From the NCBI RefSeq assembly GCF_004348985.1, contig NZ_SMKW01000059.1, positions 1 through 59,405 on the forward strand: a stretch of 59,405 nt of DNA, written 5' to 3'. Below the pieces are notes generated by a model. That model ran no database searches. It had not been told where the DNA came from and saw only the letters and a list, made by a program, of their open reading frames with translations. This document shows, piece after piece, positions 8,552-17,420 of this stretch (the stretch's first letter is position 1; the number at the start of each line of letters is the position of its first letter). The translations under genes were made by a program, and so were the position numbers. Source of the stretch: Saccharopolyspora elongata (GTDB taxonomy: Bacteria; Actinomycetota; Actinomycetes; Mycobacteriales; Pseudonocardiaceae).

Positions 8552-9409
8552 ATGGATGTGGAGTTGAGGCACCTGCGGGCGTTCGCCGCCGTGGCCGACA
8601 CGCTCTCGTTCACCGCAGCGAGTCGTCAGCTCCTGATCACACAGCCCGCGCTCACCCGCACCATCCAGCAGCTCGAGGGCATCCTGGACGTGACGCTGCT
8701 GGAACGCACCTCACGTTCGGTGGAGCTCACCGATGTCGGCCGAGCCTTCAGGACGCGCATCCAAGGGGTGTTACGGGACCTCGACCTCGCCACAGCAGAA
8801 GCGCGCGGGGAGAGGGAGTTGCACATCGGGTTTTCCTGGGCTTTGCCTGATCCCTGGGCGGGGGAGGTCATCGCCACGTTCGAAGAGACCACGGGTGCCA
8901 GCGGGCGGCTCATGCGACGCGACGACATCAAAGCTGCCTTGCGGCACGGAGAAGTCGATGTCGCGTTCATCCGATATGCCGTTGATGATCCTGAGCTGAC
9001 CGCTATCACCCTGTTCGACGAGCCGCGGGTGGCGGCCGTCAGCAGCCGTTCGCCCCTGGCAGAACGTGATCGTTTGCCGTGGAACGAGCTCAGCGAACAC
9101 CCGATCGTGATCAACACGCAAAGCGGCAGCACCCGCCCCGAGCTCTGGCCCGCCGCACGCCGCCCAGAGCGCGTCGTCGAGTGCGACAACTACGACGAGT
9201 GGATCACGCTGATCGCCGCGGGCAAAGGAGTCGGCGCCACGCCGCTGTCGGCGAGCGCGACCCACGCGCACACCGGGGTGGTGTTCGTCTCCCTGGCCGA
9301 CGCGCCCCCCGTCTCCTTGAACCTCGTCTGGCCCCGACGGCGAACCAGCGCGCTCCTGCGCCGCTTCATCGAGATCGCGGCAGATCAGGGGCGTGTTCCC
9401 CTCACCTGA
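8552..9409 (+). CDS. LysR-family transcriptional regulator
   Basis: 285 residues. The N-terminal winged HTH 'MDVELRHLRAFAAVADTLSF' and 'QPALTRTIQQLE' is canonical, with an effector-binding domain after residue 85. The ATG at 8552 is chosen because it gives exactly the family N-terminus. The frame is also open to 8519. Its divergent position makes it the likely local regulator of the MFS/nitronate monooxygenase operon. Confidence 0.9.
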   Translation: MDVELRHLRAFAAVADTLSFTAASRQLLITQPALTRTIQQLEGILDVTLLERTSRSVELTDVGRAFRTRIQGVLRDLDLATAEARGERELHIGFSWALPDPWAGEVIATFEETTGASGRLMRRDDIKAALRHGEVDVAFIRYAVDDPELTAITLFDEPRVAAVSSRSPLAERDRLPWNELSEHPIVINTQSGSTRPELWPAARRPERVVECDNYDEWITLIAAGKGVGATPLSASATHAHTGVVFVSLADAPPVSLNLVWPRRRTSALLRRFIEIAADQGRVPLT

Positions 9410-9462
9410 GCACACGCCCGAACCCGCCCAGACCGCTTGGGTCGCGCCCACGGATCGCGCGG

Positions 9463-9633
9463 CTACTTGGCCAGGCCGTTGAGTGTGCGTTTTGCTGCCG
9501 CGGTCAGTTCTGCGGCAGCCCGGCGGGCGGTGGCAGAGACTCCGACCATGTCGTAGCCGCCGTGGACGAGTCCGTCGGCTTCCAGGTATTCCACGGGCAC
9601 ACCCGCGCGTGGCGAGACCGGCGCGGGCACCCA
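9463..9633 (-). pseudogene. Alpha/beta hydrolase C-terminal fragment
   Basis: The minus strand reads 'GVPVEYLEADGLVHGG', containing the catalytic His region, and 'ATARRAAAELTAAAKRTLNG' to a stop at 9463. This is the C-terminal 50 residues of an HSL-type esterase. At about 9633 it is fused to the middle of an MFS gene on the other strand, so a deletion removed both gene heads. Confidence 0.65.
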
Positions 9634-9639
9634 GGCCAA

Positions 9640-10855
9640 GGTGGGGCACGCTTCATCGGCGCCTTCGCCTTCGCGTATGCGGGCTTCTGGATCGCGTGCC
9701 TGATGCCCGGTGTTGTCACCTTGGCGCTGAAGATCCAGAACCTCTTCGGCGGGGAGGCCGCCGCAGGCTCGTTGAGCCTGGTCGCCGGAGCGGGCGTCCT
9801 GCTGCCGTTCGTGCTGATGTCGATCGTCGGGCGCATGAGTGACCGCACCACGGCGCGGATCGGGATGCGCCGCCCCTCCCTGCTGATCGGCGCCGCCGGC
9901 GTCCTGATCCTCGGCGCGGCGATGGCATGGGCGCCCAACATCCCGGTGCTTATCGCGTCGTACGCGCTCTACAGCGTCGCTGCCAACTTCATCGGCACGC
10001 CGCTGCTCGCGGTAATCTCTGATCGCGTCCCGGTGCAGCAGCGGGGCCTGGTGTCCGGGCTGGTCGGGCTCACCCTTCCGGTCGCGATGATCGGCGGCAC
10101 GTTTGTCGTCCAGCTCGTCGCACCGGACATGCTGCTGATGTTCATCGTCCCGCCGATCATCGCTGCGATCAGCGTCGTCGTCTTCGTCTCCCTCATCGGC
10201 GACCGGCGCCTGGCGAAAGATGCGCCCAAGCCTCGCCTCTCGCTCGGCGAGATCGCGTCGACGTTCTGGGTGAACCCGCGCCGCCACCCGGACTTCGCGT
10301 GGGCGTGGATCAGCCGGCTGCTGTTCGTCACCGGGTACGGGTTCCTCACCACCTACCAGGCGTCCTATCTGCTCAACCACCTCGGCTCCAGCGAGAACGA
10401 GGTGCCGCAGCAGATCTTCCTCGCCAGCCTGGTGCTGTCGATCACCACCATCCTCACCAGCGTCACCGGGGGACGACTGTCGGACTTCCTCCGACGGCGG
10501 AAGGTCTTCGTGCTCACCTCCGCCGCGGTGTACGGGGTCGCGCTGATCATCGCGTCCCTGGTGACCGGTTTCAACGGGTACCTGCTGGCGATGGGGATCG
10601 CCGGCATCGGGTACGGCGCGTTCCTCGCTGTCGACCTCGCCCTGGTCACCGACGTCCTGCCTGACCCGGACAACGCGGGCAAGGACATGGCCGTGTTCAA
10701 CATGTCCAGCACCCTCGCCAACGCCATCGCCCCCCGCGGTCGCTCCGCTGATCCTCCTCCTCGGCGGCGGGTCGTACGCGGTCCTGTTCGCCGTCGCCGG
10801 CAGCGTCGCGATCCTGGGCGGCCTCGCCATCCTGCCCGTACGCCGGGTCCGCTGA
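9640..10855 (+). pseudogene. MFS transporter, N-truncated and frameshifted
   Basis: Sequence homology begins abruptly at 'RFIGAFAFAYAGFWIACLMP' without a start codon and runs through 'GRMSDRTTARIGMRRPS', 'GLVSGLVGLTLPVAMIGG' and 'GGRLSDFLRRRKVFVLT'. In a run of C near 10733 the frame shifts. The last helix then continues in another frame as 'LILLLGGGSYAVLFAVAG' to TGA at 10853. The protein would lack its first helices and be misread at the end. Confidence 0.8.
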
Positions 10856-10891
10856 CCTCATTCGCACGAGAGAACGGAGACCGACAGCGTC

Positions 10892-11865
10892 ATGCCGATC
10901 GACCCGATCCTGACCCCCTACCTCACCGACTTCGGGCATCCGCCCACGACGATCACCGGAGACGTTCCGCGCCGCGTCGGACGCTGGCAGCGACGCGGGC
11001 TTCGAGAAGTTCACCCTTCCGGGTCCGCCCGTCGCGCGGCGTCAGGTGGCGCAGGTCCGCTCGGTCGACGGCACCGTCCCGGTGGTGATCTACCACCCGG
11101 CCTCTGCCGGCCCGCACCCCGTGCACTTGTTCCTCCACGGCGGCGGGTGGGTGATCGGCTCCGCGTTCTAGAAAGACTCCGAGGCGGTCAGCCGGACTCG
11201 AGCCGTCCACGCCGACTGCGTCGTCTTCGCCGTCGACTACCGGAAAGTACCCGAGCACCCGTACCCGACCGCCGTGCTCGACCTGCTCGCTGTGATCGAC
11301 TGGGTGGTCGAGCATCACGACGACCCTGGACGTGATCCCCGGCGCGCTCACGGTCGGAGGCCAGTCGTCCGGGGCGAACATCGCGGCCGGGGCGGCGATC
11401 GCCCTGCGCGATGCCGGGAGAGCGGACATCCGGTTCGAGCTCCTCGAAGTGCCCGCGCTCGACCTCAGCCACAGTCTCCACCGCCCCGAGGGGGAAGACC
11501 TTCCCCTGAGGCTTGCCGATGTCCGATCCTTCACCCGCGCCTACCTCACTGGCCCGTCCGACGCGTCGCAGGCATGGGCATCCCCACTGCTGGCACCCGA
11601 CCTCCCCGGGCTGCCGCCCACCCATGTCGCGGTGGCCGAGTTCGACGTCCTCCGCGTGGACGGCGAACGGTACGTGGAACGCCTCCGCCAGGCGGGCGTC
11701 CCGGCACAGCTGCACCTCGGAACGGGGCATGTGCACATCTCGCCGTCCATGACCCGTCTCCTGCCGTCGGCGCGCGCCTAGCAGCAGGAGACGATCACCC
11801 AGCTGCGGGCGGCGAATCACGCAATCATCGCCGGGATGCAGGAGAACGCCCGCGCCCGCTCGTAA
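10892..11865 (+). pseudogene. Alpha/beta hydrolase esterase, multiply disrupted
   Basis: The frame opens with 'MPIDPILTPYLTDFGHPP'. It shifts near 10980 into 'DAGFEKFTLPGPPV', reaches the oxyanion motif 'LFLHGGGWVIGSAF' and hits TAG at 11169. It then gives 'VFAVDYRKVPEHPYPT', shifts again near 11330 into 'LTVGGQSSGANIAAG' (nucleophile), meets another TAG at 11779 where a Trp-type codon would fit, and would end at 11865 after 'QQETITQLRAANHAI'. Two stops and two frame changes make it non-functional. A related esterase relic lies at 3795-4437. Confidence 0.85.
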
Positions 11866-11999
11866 GAGCTCGGCTCTGACCGCTCAGGTATCGCAATTAG
11901 CGATGGGAGCGTGCACAAGAAGTCGTTGGTGCGGCGAAATACTGCCGACTTACGGTGGAAGAACATCGCGTGAACCGATCAATGGAGATGAGGTTTCCT

Positions 12000-12974
12000 A
12001 TGGCTGTACCGACACGATTCACGGAACAGCTGGGCGTCGAGCACCCCGTGGTGCTGGCTCCGATGGACTACGTGGCCGACGCGAGGCTCGCCCGCGCGGT
12101 CTCCCGCGCCGGCGGGCTCGGGCTGCTCGGAGGCGGGTACGGCGACCGCGACTGGTTGCTGCGCGAGCTCGGTGGCCTGGACCTTGCTGCGGAGGGGGTC
12201 GGGTGCGGCTTCATCACCTGGTCCCTGGCCTCGCAGCCTCATCTGCTCGACATCGTCCTCGAACGTCAGCCGAAGGCGGTGTTTCTGTCGTTCGGTGATC
12301 CCGCGCCGTTCGTCGAGCGCATCCATGCCGCGGGCGTCCCGGTGATCTGCCAGGTCGGAAACCTCGAGCATGCACGGCATGCGCTGGAGGTGGGTGCGGA
12401 TGTCCTCGTCGCGCAGGGCGGGGAAGGAGGCGGGCACGGTGTCGGCACGCGTTCCACGCTCACCCTCGTCCCCGAGATCGCCGACCTGATCGTCGACCGC
12501 GGCTCGGATGCGCTGCTGTTGGCGGCCGGGGGGATCGCCGACGCGCGTGGTGTCGCGGCGGTGCTCGCGCTCGGCGCTGACGGTGCGGTCGTCGGCACCC
12601 GCTTCCTGGTCAGCGAGGAAGCGGCGATTTCCGCTGAGGCGCAGGCGCGAGCTCTCCTGCTCTCTGGCGACGACACGGTCCGCCAGTCCGTGTACGACAT
12701 CGTGCGCGGCAAGGACTGGCCGGCGGTGTACTCCGGGCGGGTGCTGAACAACGAGTTCGTAGCGCAGTGGCACGGACGCGAAGGCGCCCTCACCGAGCAG
12801 ATCGGTGAGGTCCGCGCACTGTTCACGACGGCGGTCGAGGTCCGCGACTTCGACACCGCGAACCTCATCGTCGGTGAAGCCGTCGGCCTCATCCGCTCGG
12901 TCGAGAGCGTGGAGAGCATCGTGCGCTCCCTGACCCGCTTCACGTCAGGGCGTGTCGCTGAGGTGCGGTCATGA
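12000..12974 (+). CDS. Nitronate monooxygenase family flavoprotein, second copy
   Basis: 324-residue FMN TIM barrel. 'VVLAPMDYVADARLARAV', 'VLVAQGGEGGGHGVGTR' with the family His, 'LLLAAGGIADARGVAAVL' and 'GAVVGTRFLVSEE' are all present. The ATG at 12000 is preceded by AGATGAGG. An ATG at 11985 is a possible alternative. It overlaps the following MHS transporter by ATGA. It is the only fully intact structural gene in a decaying catabolic set, so its present role is uncertain. Confidence 0.85.
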   Translation: MAVPTRFTEQLGVEHPVVLAPMDYVADARLARAVSRAGGLGLLGGGYGDRDWLLRELGGLDLAAEGVGCGFITWSLASQPHLLDIVLERQPKAVFLSFGDPAPFVERIHAAGVPVICQVGNLEHARHALEVGADVLVAQGGEGGGHGVGTRSTLTLVPEIADLIVDRGSDALLLAAGGIADARGVAAVLALGADGAVVGTRFLVSEEAAISAEAQARALLLSGDDTVRQSVYDIVRGKDWPAVYSGRVLNNEFVAQWHGREGALTEQIGEVRALFTTAVEVRDFDTANLIVGEAVGLIRSVESVESIVRSLTRFTSGRVAEVRS

Positions 12975-14514
12975 GTGAGACCGTGCCCGCGGTCGGTCGG
13001 AACGAGCCTGCACTGTCGCAAGCCGGGGATCGCTCGCCGAGCCGCGCGGACCTTCGGAAGGTCGTCACCGCGTCCAGCGTCGGCACCCTCGTCGAGTGGT
13101 ACGACTTCTACATCTACGGCAGCCTGGCCGTCGACTTCTCCGGCTACTTCTTCCCCGAGGGGAACCCGTCGTCGCGCTGCTGGTCACGGTCGCCGCGTTC
13201 GGGACCGGGTTCGTCGTCCGGCCTCTGGGGGCGCTGTTCTTCGGCAGGATGGGCGACAAGCTCGGCCGGAAACGCACCTTTCTGGCCACCCTCATCCTGA
13301 TGGGCGCCGCCACGACTTTCACCGGGCTGTTGCCGACCTATGACGCCGTCGGGGTGCTCGCGCCCCTGGCCCTCGTGGTGCTGCGTCTCTTGCAGGGGCT
13401 CGCCATCGGCGGCGAGTACGGCGGGGCGGCGATCTATATCGCCGAGTACGCGCCCCCGCGGCGCAGCGGGTTCCTCACCAGCTTCCTGCAGACCACCGCG
13501 ACGCTCGGTCTGCTCACCTCCATCCTCGTGATCGTGATCTGCCGCCTCACGCTCGGGGAGGCGGCGTTCGCCGCGTGGGGGTGGCGTGTGCCGTTCCTGC
13601 TCTCGGCGGTGCTGGTCATCTTCTCCCTCGCCGTGCGGTTGAAGATCCATGAGTCCCCGGTGTTCGAGAAGATGCGTCGCACCGGCACCCTGTTGAAGTC
13701 GCCGATCAAAGACTCGCTCGGCAACCGGCATGTCCTCGCCCTGGTCGCGGTGGTCCTCTTCGGCGTCACGGCGGGGCTGGGGGTGGCGTGGTACACGGCG
13801 CAGTTCTACTCGCTGTACTTCCTGCAGACCAACCTCGGCGTCGAGTTCCTCGCCGCCAACATCACCGTCGGCGTCGCCCTGGCGTTGGGCACGCCGTTCT
13901 TCGTCCTGTTCGGCGCGCTCTCAGACCGATACGGGCGGCTGCGCTTCATCGTCGCCGGGCTGGTCCTGTCCGCCGTCTCGTATGTGCCGCTGTTCTCGTG
14001 GATTCGTGATGCCGCACCTGTCGGCCGGTATGCGGAAGTCGTGGCAGCGATCTTCCTCCAGGTCGTCTTCGTCACCATGATCTACGGCCCCACCGCCGCG
14101 TACCTCGTCGACCTGTTCCCGCCGCAGATCCGGTACACGGGCATCTCCGTCGTCTACCACCTGGGGACGGGAGTGTTCGGCGGGTTCACACCGCTCATCG
14201 CGCTGGCTGCCACCGGCGGCGACGATTCGCTGTCGGGGCTGGCGTATCCGATCATCGTCACCGCGATCACCGCGATCACCGCGATCACCGCGATCACCGC
14301 GATCACCGCGATCACCGCGATCACCGCGATCACCGCGATCACCGCGATCACCGCGATCACCGCGATCACCGCGATCACCGCGATTATCGCCGCCGTGTTC
14401 CTGCGCAAAGGTGCCCGCAGTCCTGTCGTGCTTCGAGCCTGGGAAGTTTACAACGCGCCCCGAGAGCATCCCCGACAGCACCGCACACCGCGGAAAGCAG
14501 GCACACGAACATGA
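12971..14514 (+). pseudogene. MHS-family MFS symporter with a one-base frameshift and an AIT repeat expansion
   Basis: Metabolite:H+ symporter family. The N-terminus 'SVGTLVEWYDFYIYGSLA' is canonical. Around 13170 a base, probably a G, is missing. The rest is read in the next frame: 'VALLVTVAAFGTGFVVRPLG', 'GRMGDKLGRKRTF', 'GLAIGGEYGGAAIYIAEYAP'. Near the last helices thirteen perfect 9-bp units encode an Ala-Ile-Thr tract. After the tract come 'IIAAVFLRKG' and a tail. As given, the gene would produce a 109-residue fragment unless the frameshift is a sequencing error. Confidence 0.85.
14263..14379 (+). repeat. Coding minisatellite, 13 perfect copies of GCGATCACC
   Basis: Thirteen uninterrupted 9-bp units, followed by a degenerate fourteenth (GCGATTATC). 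Each unit adds Ala-Ile-Thr to a transmembrane segment of the MHS symporter. Unit length is a multiple of three, so slippage changes helix length without changing frame. Confidence 0.97.
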
Positions 14515-14572
14515 ATCAGCCGAGCACCCCAACGTCATCCACCGATGCACGAATCGAAAGTAGGAGACATTC

Positions 14573-14905
14573 ATGACTGACATCATCGATCGCCCCGACA
14601 CTCAGACAGCGCTCATCGGGCACTGGATCGACGGATGGCGGCGAGAATCAACCAGCGGCCGCACCGGCCCCGTCTACAACCCCGCCACCGGCCTCGTTAC
14701 CGCGAACGTGGCCCTCGCCGACGAGGCCGAGATCGACGAGGCGGTCGCCTCGGCGCAGCGGGGCTTCGAGGTCTGGTCGCGGTACTCGATCGCGAAGCGG
14801 CAGGCGGTGATCTTCGCGTTCCGCGAGCTGCTCAACGCCCGCAAGGGCGAGCTGGCCGAGATCATCACGGCCGAGCACGGCAAGGTTCTCTCCGCGGAGT
14901 GCTAG
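14573..14905 (+). pseudogene. Aldehyde dehydrogenase (methylmalonate-semialdehyde type), C-truncated
   Basis: The start is good, with AGGAGA upstream. 'IGHWIDGWRRESTSGRTGPV', 'YNPATGLVTANVALA' and 'ELAEIITAEHGKVLSAE' match the first 108 residues of MmsA-type aldehyde dehydrogenases. A stop follows at once, and the NAD site and catalytic Cys (about 390 residues more) are gone. The break coincides with the start of the next island, so this is a recombination scar. Confidence 0.85.
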
Positions 14906-15036
14906 CCGGCAGCCACGATGGGGAGCCGATGCTTTTCGGCTCCTCACCTGGGCGTTCCGTGCTGGCCCAGCTATGCGCCGTGCGGCACGAGGGCGATCAT
15001 GGGGGCGTTTCTCCGCAGCCCTGTTGATCGGCTGGC

Positions 15037-15390
15037 TACGGCTTGATGGAGACTCCGCCGTGCATGTAGACCTGGCTGTCGTCGATGGCAGCCGCGGTTT
15101 GCGTCGGGTGCTATCGGTGCGCCAGGATCACGCCCGGGGCCACCAGGTCCAGGCCGGTGAAGAAGCGCTCCACTTCGTCCTTGCTGCGGGCCACCAATGG
15201 GATGCCGTTGGCCCAGAAGGTAGCCGTGTAGCGTCGGTGGTGGTCATCGACAACGCTGCCGCTGGGCAGTGGTTCGAGCAGTCGCGCGACGAGCTCGTGC
15301 GCCGCGTCGTCGTCCGGGATGAAGTGCAGTGCAAGATCGCGAGCAGGCTCAACGCTAATGGCGGCCAATGCGGCATCCCGTGTTCGCACA
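15037..15390 (-). pseudogene. SAM-dependent methyltransferase (DUF574/Methyltransf_19) relic
   Basis: The minus strand reads 'LHFIPDDDAAHELVARLLEP' and 'RSKDEVERFFTGLDLVAPGV', then in another frame 'IDDSQVYMHGGVSIKP' to a stop at 15037. These are the C-terminal signatures of the actinobacterial S-adenosylmethionine methyltransferase family DUF574. The SAM-binding N-terminus is missing and there is a frame change near 15110. Confidence 0.65.
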
Positions 15391-15560
15391 CTTTGTGCGC
15401 ACACTCCCGCCCTCGGTCGGGTGGATAGGCAGAGAGTCCCGGAGTGGCACACGGGCTTGGCCAGAGGCGATCGTTGAAACTCGGACGGCGGGATGCCGAG
15501 CGGCTAAGGTCGAGCTCCTGGGCCGTGTCCAACTGCCGAAGTGCGGCCCGCTGCACAGTC

Positions 15561-15605
15561 CGGCGCCCGTACCCCGGTAAGTCCTCTACCGGGGTACGGG
15601 CGCCG
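15561..15605. terminator. Strong 19-bp perfect hairpin, terminator-like
   Basis: Perfect 19-bp inverted repeat (arms 15561-15579 and 15587-15605) with loop AGTCCTC. It lies 29 bases beyond the stop of the leftward DUF397 gene. There is no U-tract, which is common for actinobacterial terminators. Confidence 0.75.
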
Positions 15606-15633
15606 GTTGCAGTGCCGGCTGACTCCTAGCGCG

Positions 15634-15831
15634 TCACGCTGAGAAGCGCCCGGACTTGATCGCGGTAACGAAGTTGGTCCACTGCTCCGGGGTCGCGGTG
15701 AAGTACCCGGCGGCCCTGTCCTTGGTGTCACGGACGGCGGCACCGTCGCCGATACGGCCGACCTCCACGCATTCGGTGTTCTTGGCGGACCGGCTGGACT
15801 TGCGCCACCCGGTAACGCGGTTGGTGGTCAC
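15634..15831 (-). CDS. DUF397 domain-containing protein
   Basis: 65 residues reading 'GWRKSSRSAKNTECVEVG', 'AVRDTKDRAAGYFTATPEQW' and 'FVTAIKSGRF', the complete DUF397 pattern. DUF397 proteins are partners, probably antitoxin-like or anti-regulator, of DUF5753 HTH proteins, and one such regulator lies 2 bases upstream in the same operon. It acts in the cytoplasm by protein-protein contact. Confidence 0.93.
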   Translation of the reverse strand: MTTNRVTGWRKSSRSAKNTECVEVGRIGDGAAVRDTKDRAAGYFTATPEQWTNFVTAIKSGRFSA

Positions 15832-15833
15832 GT

Positions 15834-16685
15834 CTAACCCTCTTCCTGTTCCATCTCGGTTGCAATCTTGGCCATGAGTGAAGCCGACTCAGCTTCGCTC
15901 AAGGCCACAGTGCGGAGGACTTCCTCCGCACGTTCATAAATGGCAACGTCCTTCGTGTTGTAGAGGAACGATGCCGGGCCGTAGTGCTCAAGATGGACAA
16001 TCGGCGATGCCTTGGGGAAGCGGAACAGCACGAACATTCCCGCGTGTGCGGGGTGCATCGTGCGTGCGCCCGATGGGATGACACGCACGCTGATGTTCTC
16101 GCGCTTGGCCATGTCAACGATGTGGCGAAGCTGGTCAGCCATGACGGCAGGGCCACCGATTGGCTCCCGCAACACCCATTCGGAAATGAACACGGAGTAC
16201 CGCGGGGCGTTGCGCCGCTTCGTCAAGATGCTTTGACGGCCGAGACGGAGGTGGACGCGGTTTTCCACGTCGTCCAGGTCGCCCATGACTGCGCGGATGT
16301 ATTCGTCCGTCTGCAAGAGTCCAGGGATCAGCAGCGGCGCGACGTTCACCATTTCGGTACAGGTGCGCTCGGTCTCGATCAGCGTCGTCAGTTCGGTGCG
16401 GGCCCCGGAGGTGTCCGAGGTGGTCCAGTTGCCGGCGTCCACCTCGTCGGCCAGCTGCACCACACGGTCCCGTTCGGCGCCGTTGATGTTCAAGTATGTC
16501 AGGTAGCTGGCCACCTCGGCGGGAGTCGGGACGGTCGTGCCGTTCTCCCAACGCTGCAAGCGTGCGCGGGATACCTCCAGTTTTTGAGCAAGCCTCAGCG
16601 CGGTGATACCCACGTCTTCGCGAGCTTTCCGCAGTTCAGCGCCGAGATTGCGTGCCTTGGGACTGCCTGCGGGGTTCCTGGCCAT
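15834..16685 (-). CDS. XRE-family regulator with DUF5753 domain (Scr1/WhiJ-like)
   Basis: 283 residues. The N-terminal HTH is 'ITALRLAQKLEVSRARLQRW', followed by the DUF5753 ligand domain with 'PLLIPGLLQTDEYIRAVM' and 'VFISEWVLREPIGGPAVM'. These proteins pair with DUF397 proteins and control small accessory operons or development. The gene starts 63 bases from a 64-bp palindrome shared with a divergent operon, making that palindrome its likely operator. Confidence 0.93.
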   Translation of the reverse strand: MARNPAGSPKARNLGAELRKAREDVGITALRLAQKLEVSRARLQRWENGTTVPTPAEVASYLTYLNINGAERDRVVQLADEVDAGNWTTSDTSGARTELTTLIETERTCTEMVNVAPLLIPGLLQTDEYIRAVMGDLDDVENRVHLRLGRQSILTKRRNAPRYSVFISEWVLREPIGGPAVMADQLRHIVDMAKRENISVRVIPSGARTMHPAHAGMFVLFRFPKASPIVHLEHYGPASFLYNTKDVAIYERAEEVLRTVALSEAESASLMAKIATEMEQEEG

Positions 16686-16748
16686 GCTCAGGATCCTATT
16701 CGTTGGTCAACTGGCTTCTGATCACGATCCGCCCCGATCGGGGTATTG

Positions 16749-16812
16749 CGCCTGGTGCTCACGAGCAGTCATGGTGCTCATGAGCACCATGACTGCTCGT
16801 GAGCACCAGGCG
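16749..16812. promoter_or_regulatory. 64-bp perfect palindrome with three GCTCNNGAGC dyads, operator array
   Basis: Bases 16749-16780 are the exact reverse complement of 16781-16812. Inside lie three 10-bp dyads, GCTCACGAGC at 16757, GCTCATGAGC at 16776 and GCTCGTGAGC at 16795, each 19 bases apart. It sits between the leftward DUF5753 regulator and a rightward operon. Most likely it binds several regulator dimers, although a cruciform is also possible. Confidence 0.85.
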
Positions 16813-16828
16813 TCGGGAGGGTAGTGAC

Positions 16829-17125
16829 GTGGGGATGCGGACCATCAAAGGGGCCGTCGCGGCCGGCGGTTCTCCAGAGGTCGACGTAGATACGTGGTCG
16901 TGGCGCTTGCCTTGCACGGATGCTTTCGGGCGCTCGTACGAGCTGGTGATCACGGCGCAGCGCGGCGGCCCGGCGTCGGGTATCGGCATTTCGTCTCCCG
17001 CTGGGGAGTACGGGCTCGTGGAAGTGAACCGCGTCGGTGATCTGGCGTGGGTGATCAACCGGGCCACCGTGTTCATCCTGAACGGTCGGGACGGTGGTGA
17101 TCGGCCGTGTACCCCGAGACTCTGA
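16829..17125 (+). CDS. Hypothetical protein, first gene of NUDIX operon
   Basis: 98 residues and not recognised. The GTG at 16829 is favoured because GGGAGG lies 8 bases upstream. An ATG at 16835 is in the same frame. The body reads 'WRLPCTDAFGRSYELVITAQ' and 'EYGLVEVNRVGDLAWVINRA', a small beta-rich cytoplasmic protein without membrane segments. It directly follows the palindrome and overlaps the next gene, so it should be controlled by the adjacent DUF5753 regulator. Confidence 0.65.
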   Translation: MGMRTIKGAVAAGGSPEVDVDTWSWRLPCTDAFGRSYELVITAQRGGPASGIGISSPAGEYGLVEVNRVGDLAWVINRATVFILNGRDGGDRPCTPRL

Positions 17126-17418
17126 TCCTGATTGGGGCTGCACTCGGCCTTGGCATGGGCAACGTCGCCCTGCGGGTCGCGCAGTCCGAATGGTGGCGTC
17201 GCCAAGCTGTGGTGTGGCGGTTCCGATGGGTTACGCGCCCGTCTCGTCTGGCACGCACCCGCCGGACGACACGTGAGGCAGCGGCGGCCTGTCAGGCGCC
17301 CCGCAGGCTGCGGCGCCAGCCTGCCGCGATTCCCCCGTCACGCGGTAGGCATCGGGCCGGGTGCCGGGCACGCGGGGGAGCGCGTCGCCCGGCCCCGGCC
17401 ATGCGGGAGGTGGCATAA
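17107..17418 (+). CDS. Small membrane-anchored basic protein
   Basis: 103 residues starting at a GTG that overlaps the preceding gene by 19 bases. One hydrophobic segment, 'ETLILIGAALGLGMGNVALR', follows the start. The remainder is rich in Arg and Ala, as in many low-complexity actinobacterial tails. It has no recognisable domain. A zinc-ribbon-like gene starts 3 bases after its stop. Confidence 0.5.
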   Translation: MYPETLILIGAALGLGMGNVALRVAQSEWWRRQAVVWRFRWVTRPSRLARTRRTTREAAAACQAPRRLRRQPAAIPPSRGRHRAGCRARGGARRPAPAMREVA

Positions 17419-17420
17419 CC

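Noticed and set aside
9079..11088. 669-codon plus-strand frame
   Set aside because: Its first part is an out-of-frame reading of LysR and the last part overlaps the next pseudogene. Only about 9640-10735 encodes MFS helices.
13921..14601. Minus-strand frame with long RGD-like Gly-Asp-Arg repeats, collagen-like
   Set aside because: It is the antisense reading of the 9-bp repeat in the MHS symporter and has no ribosome site or family.
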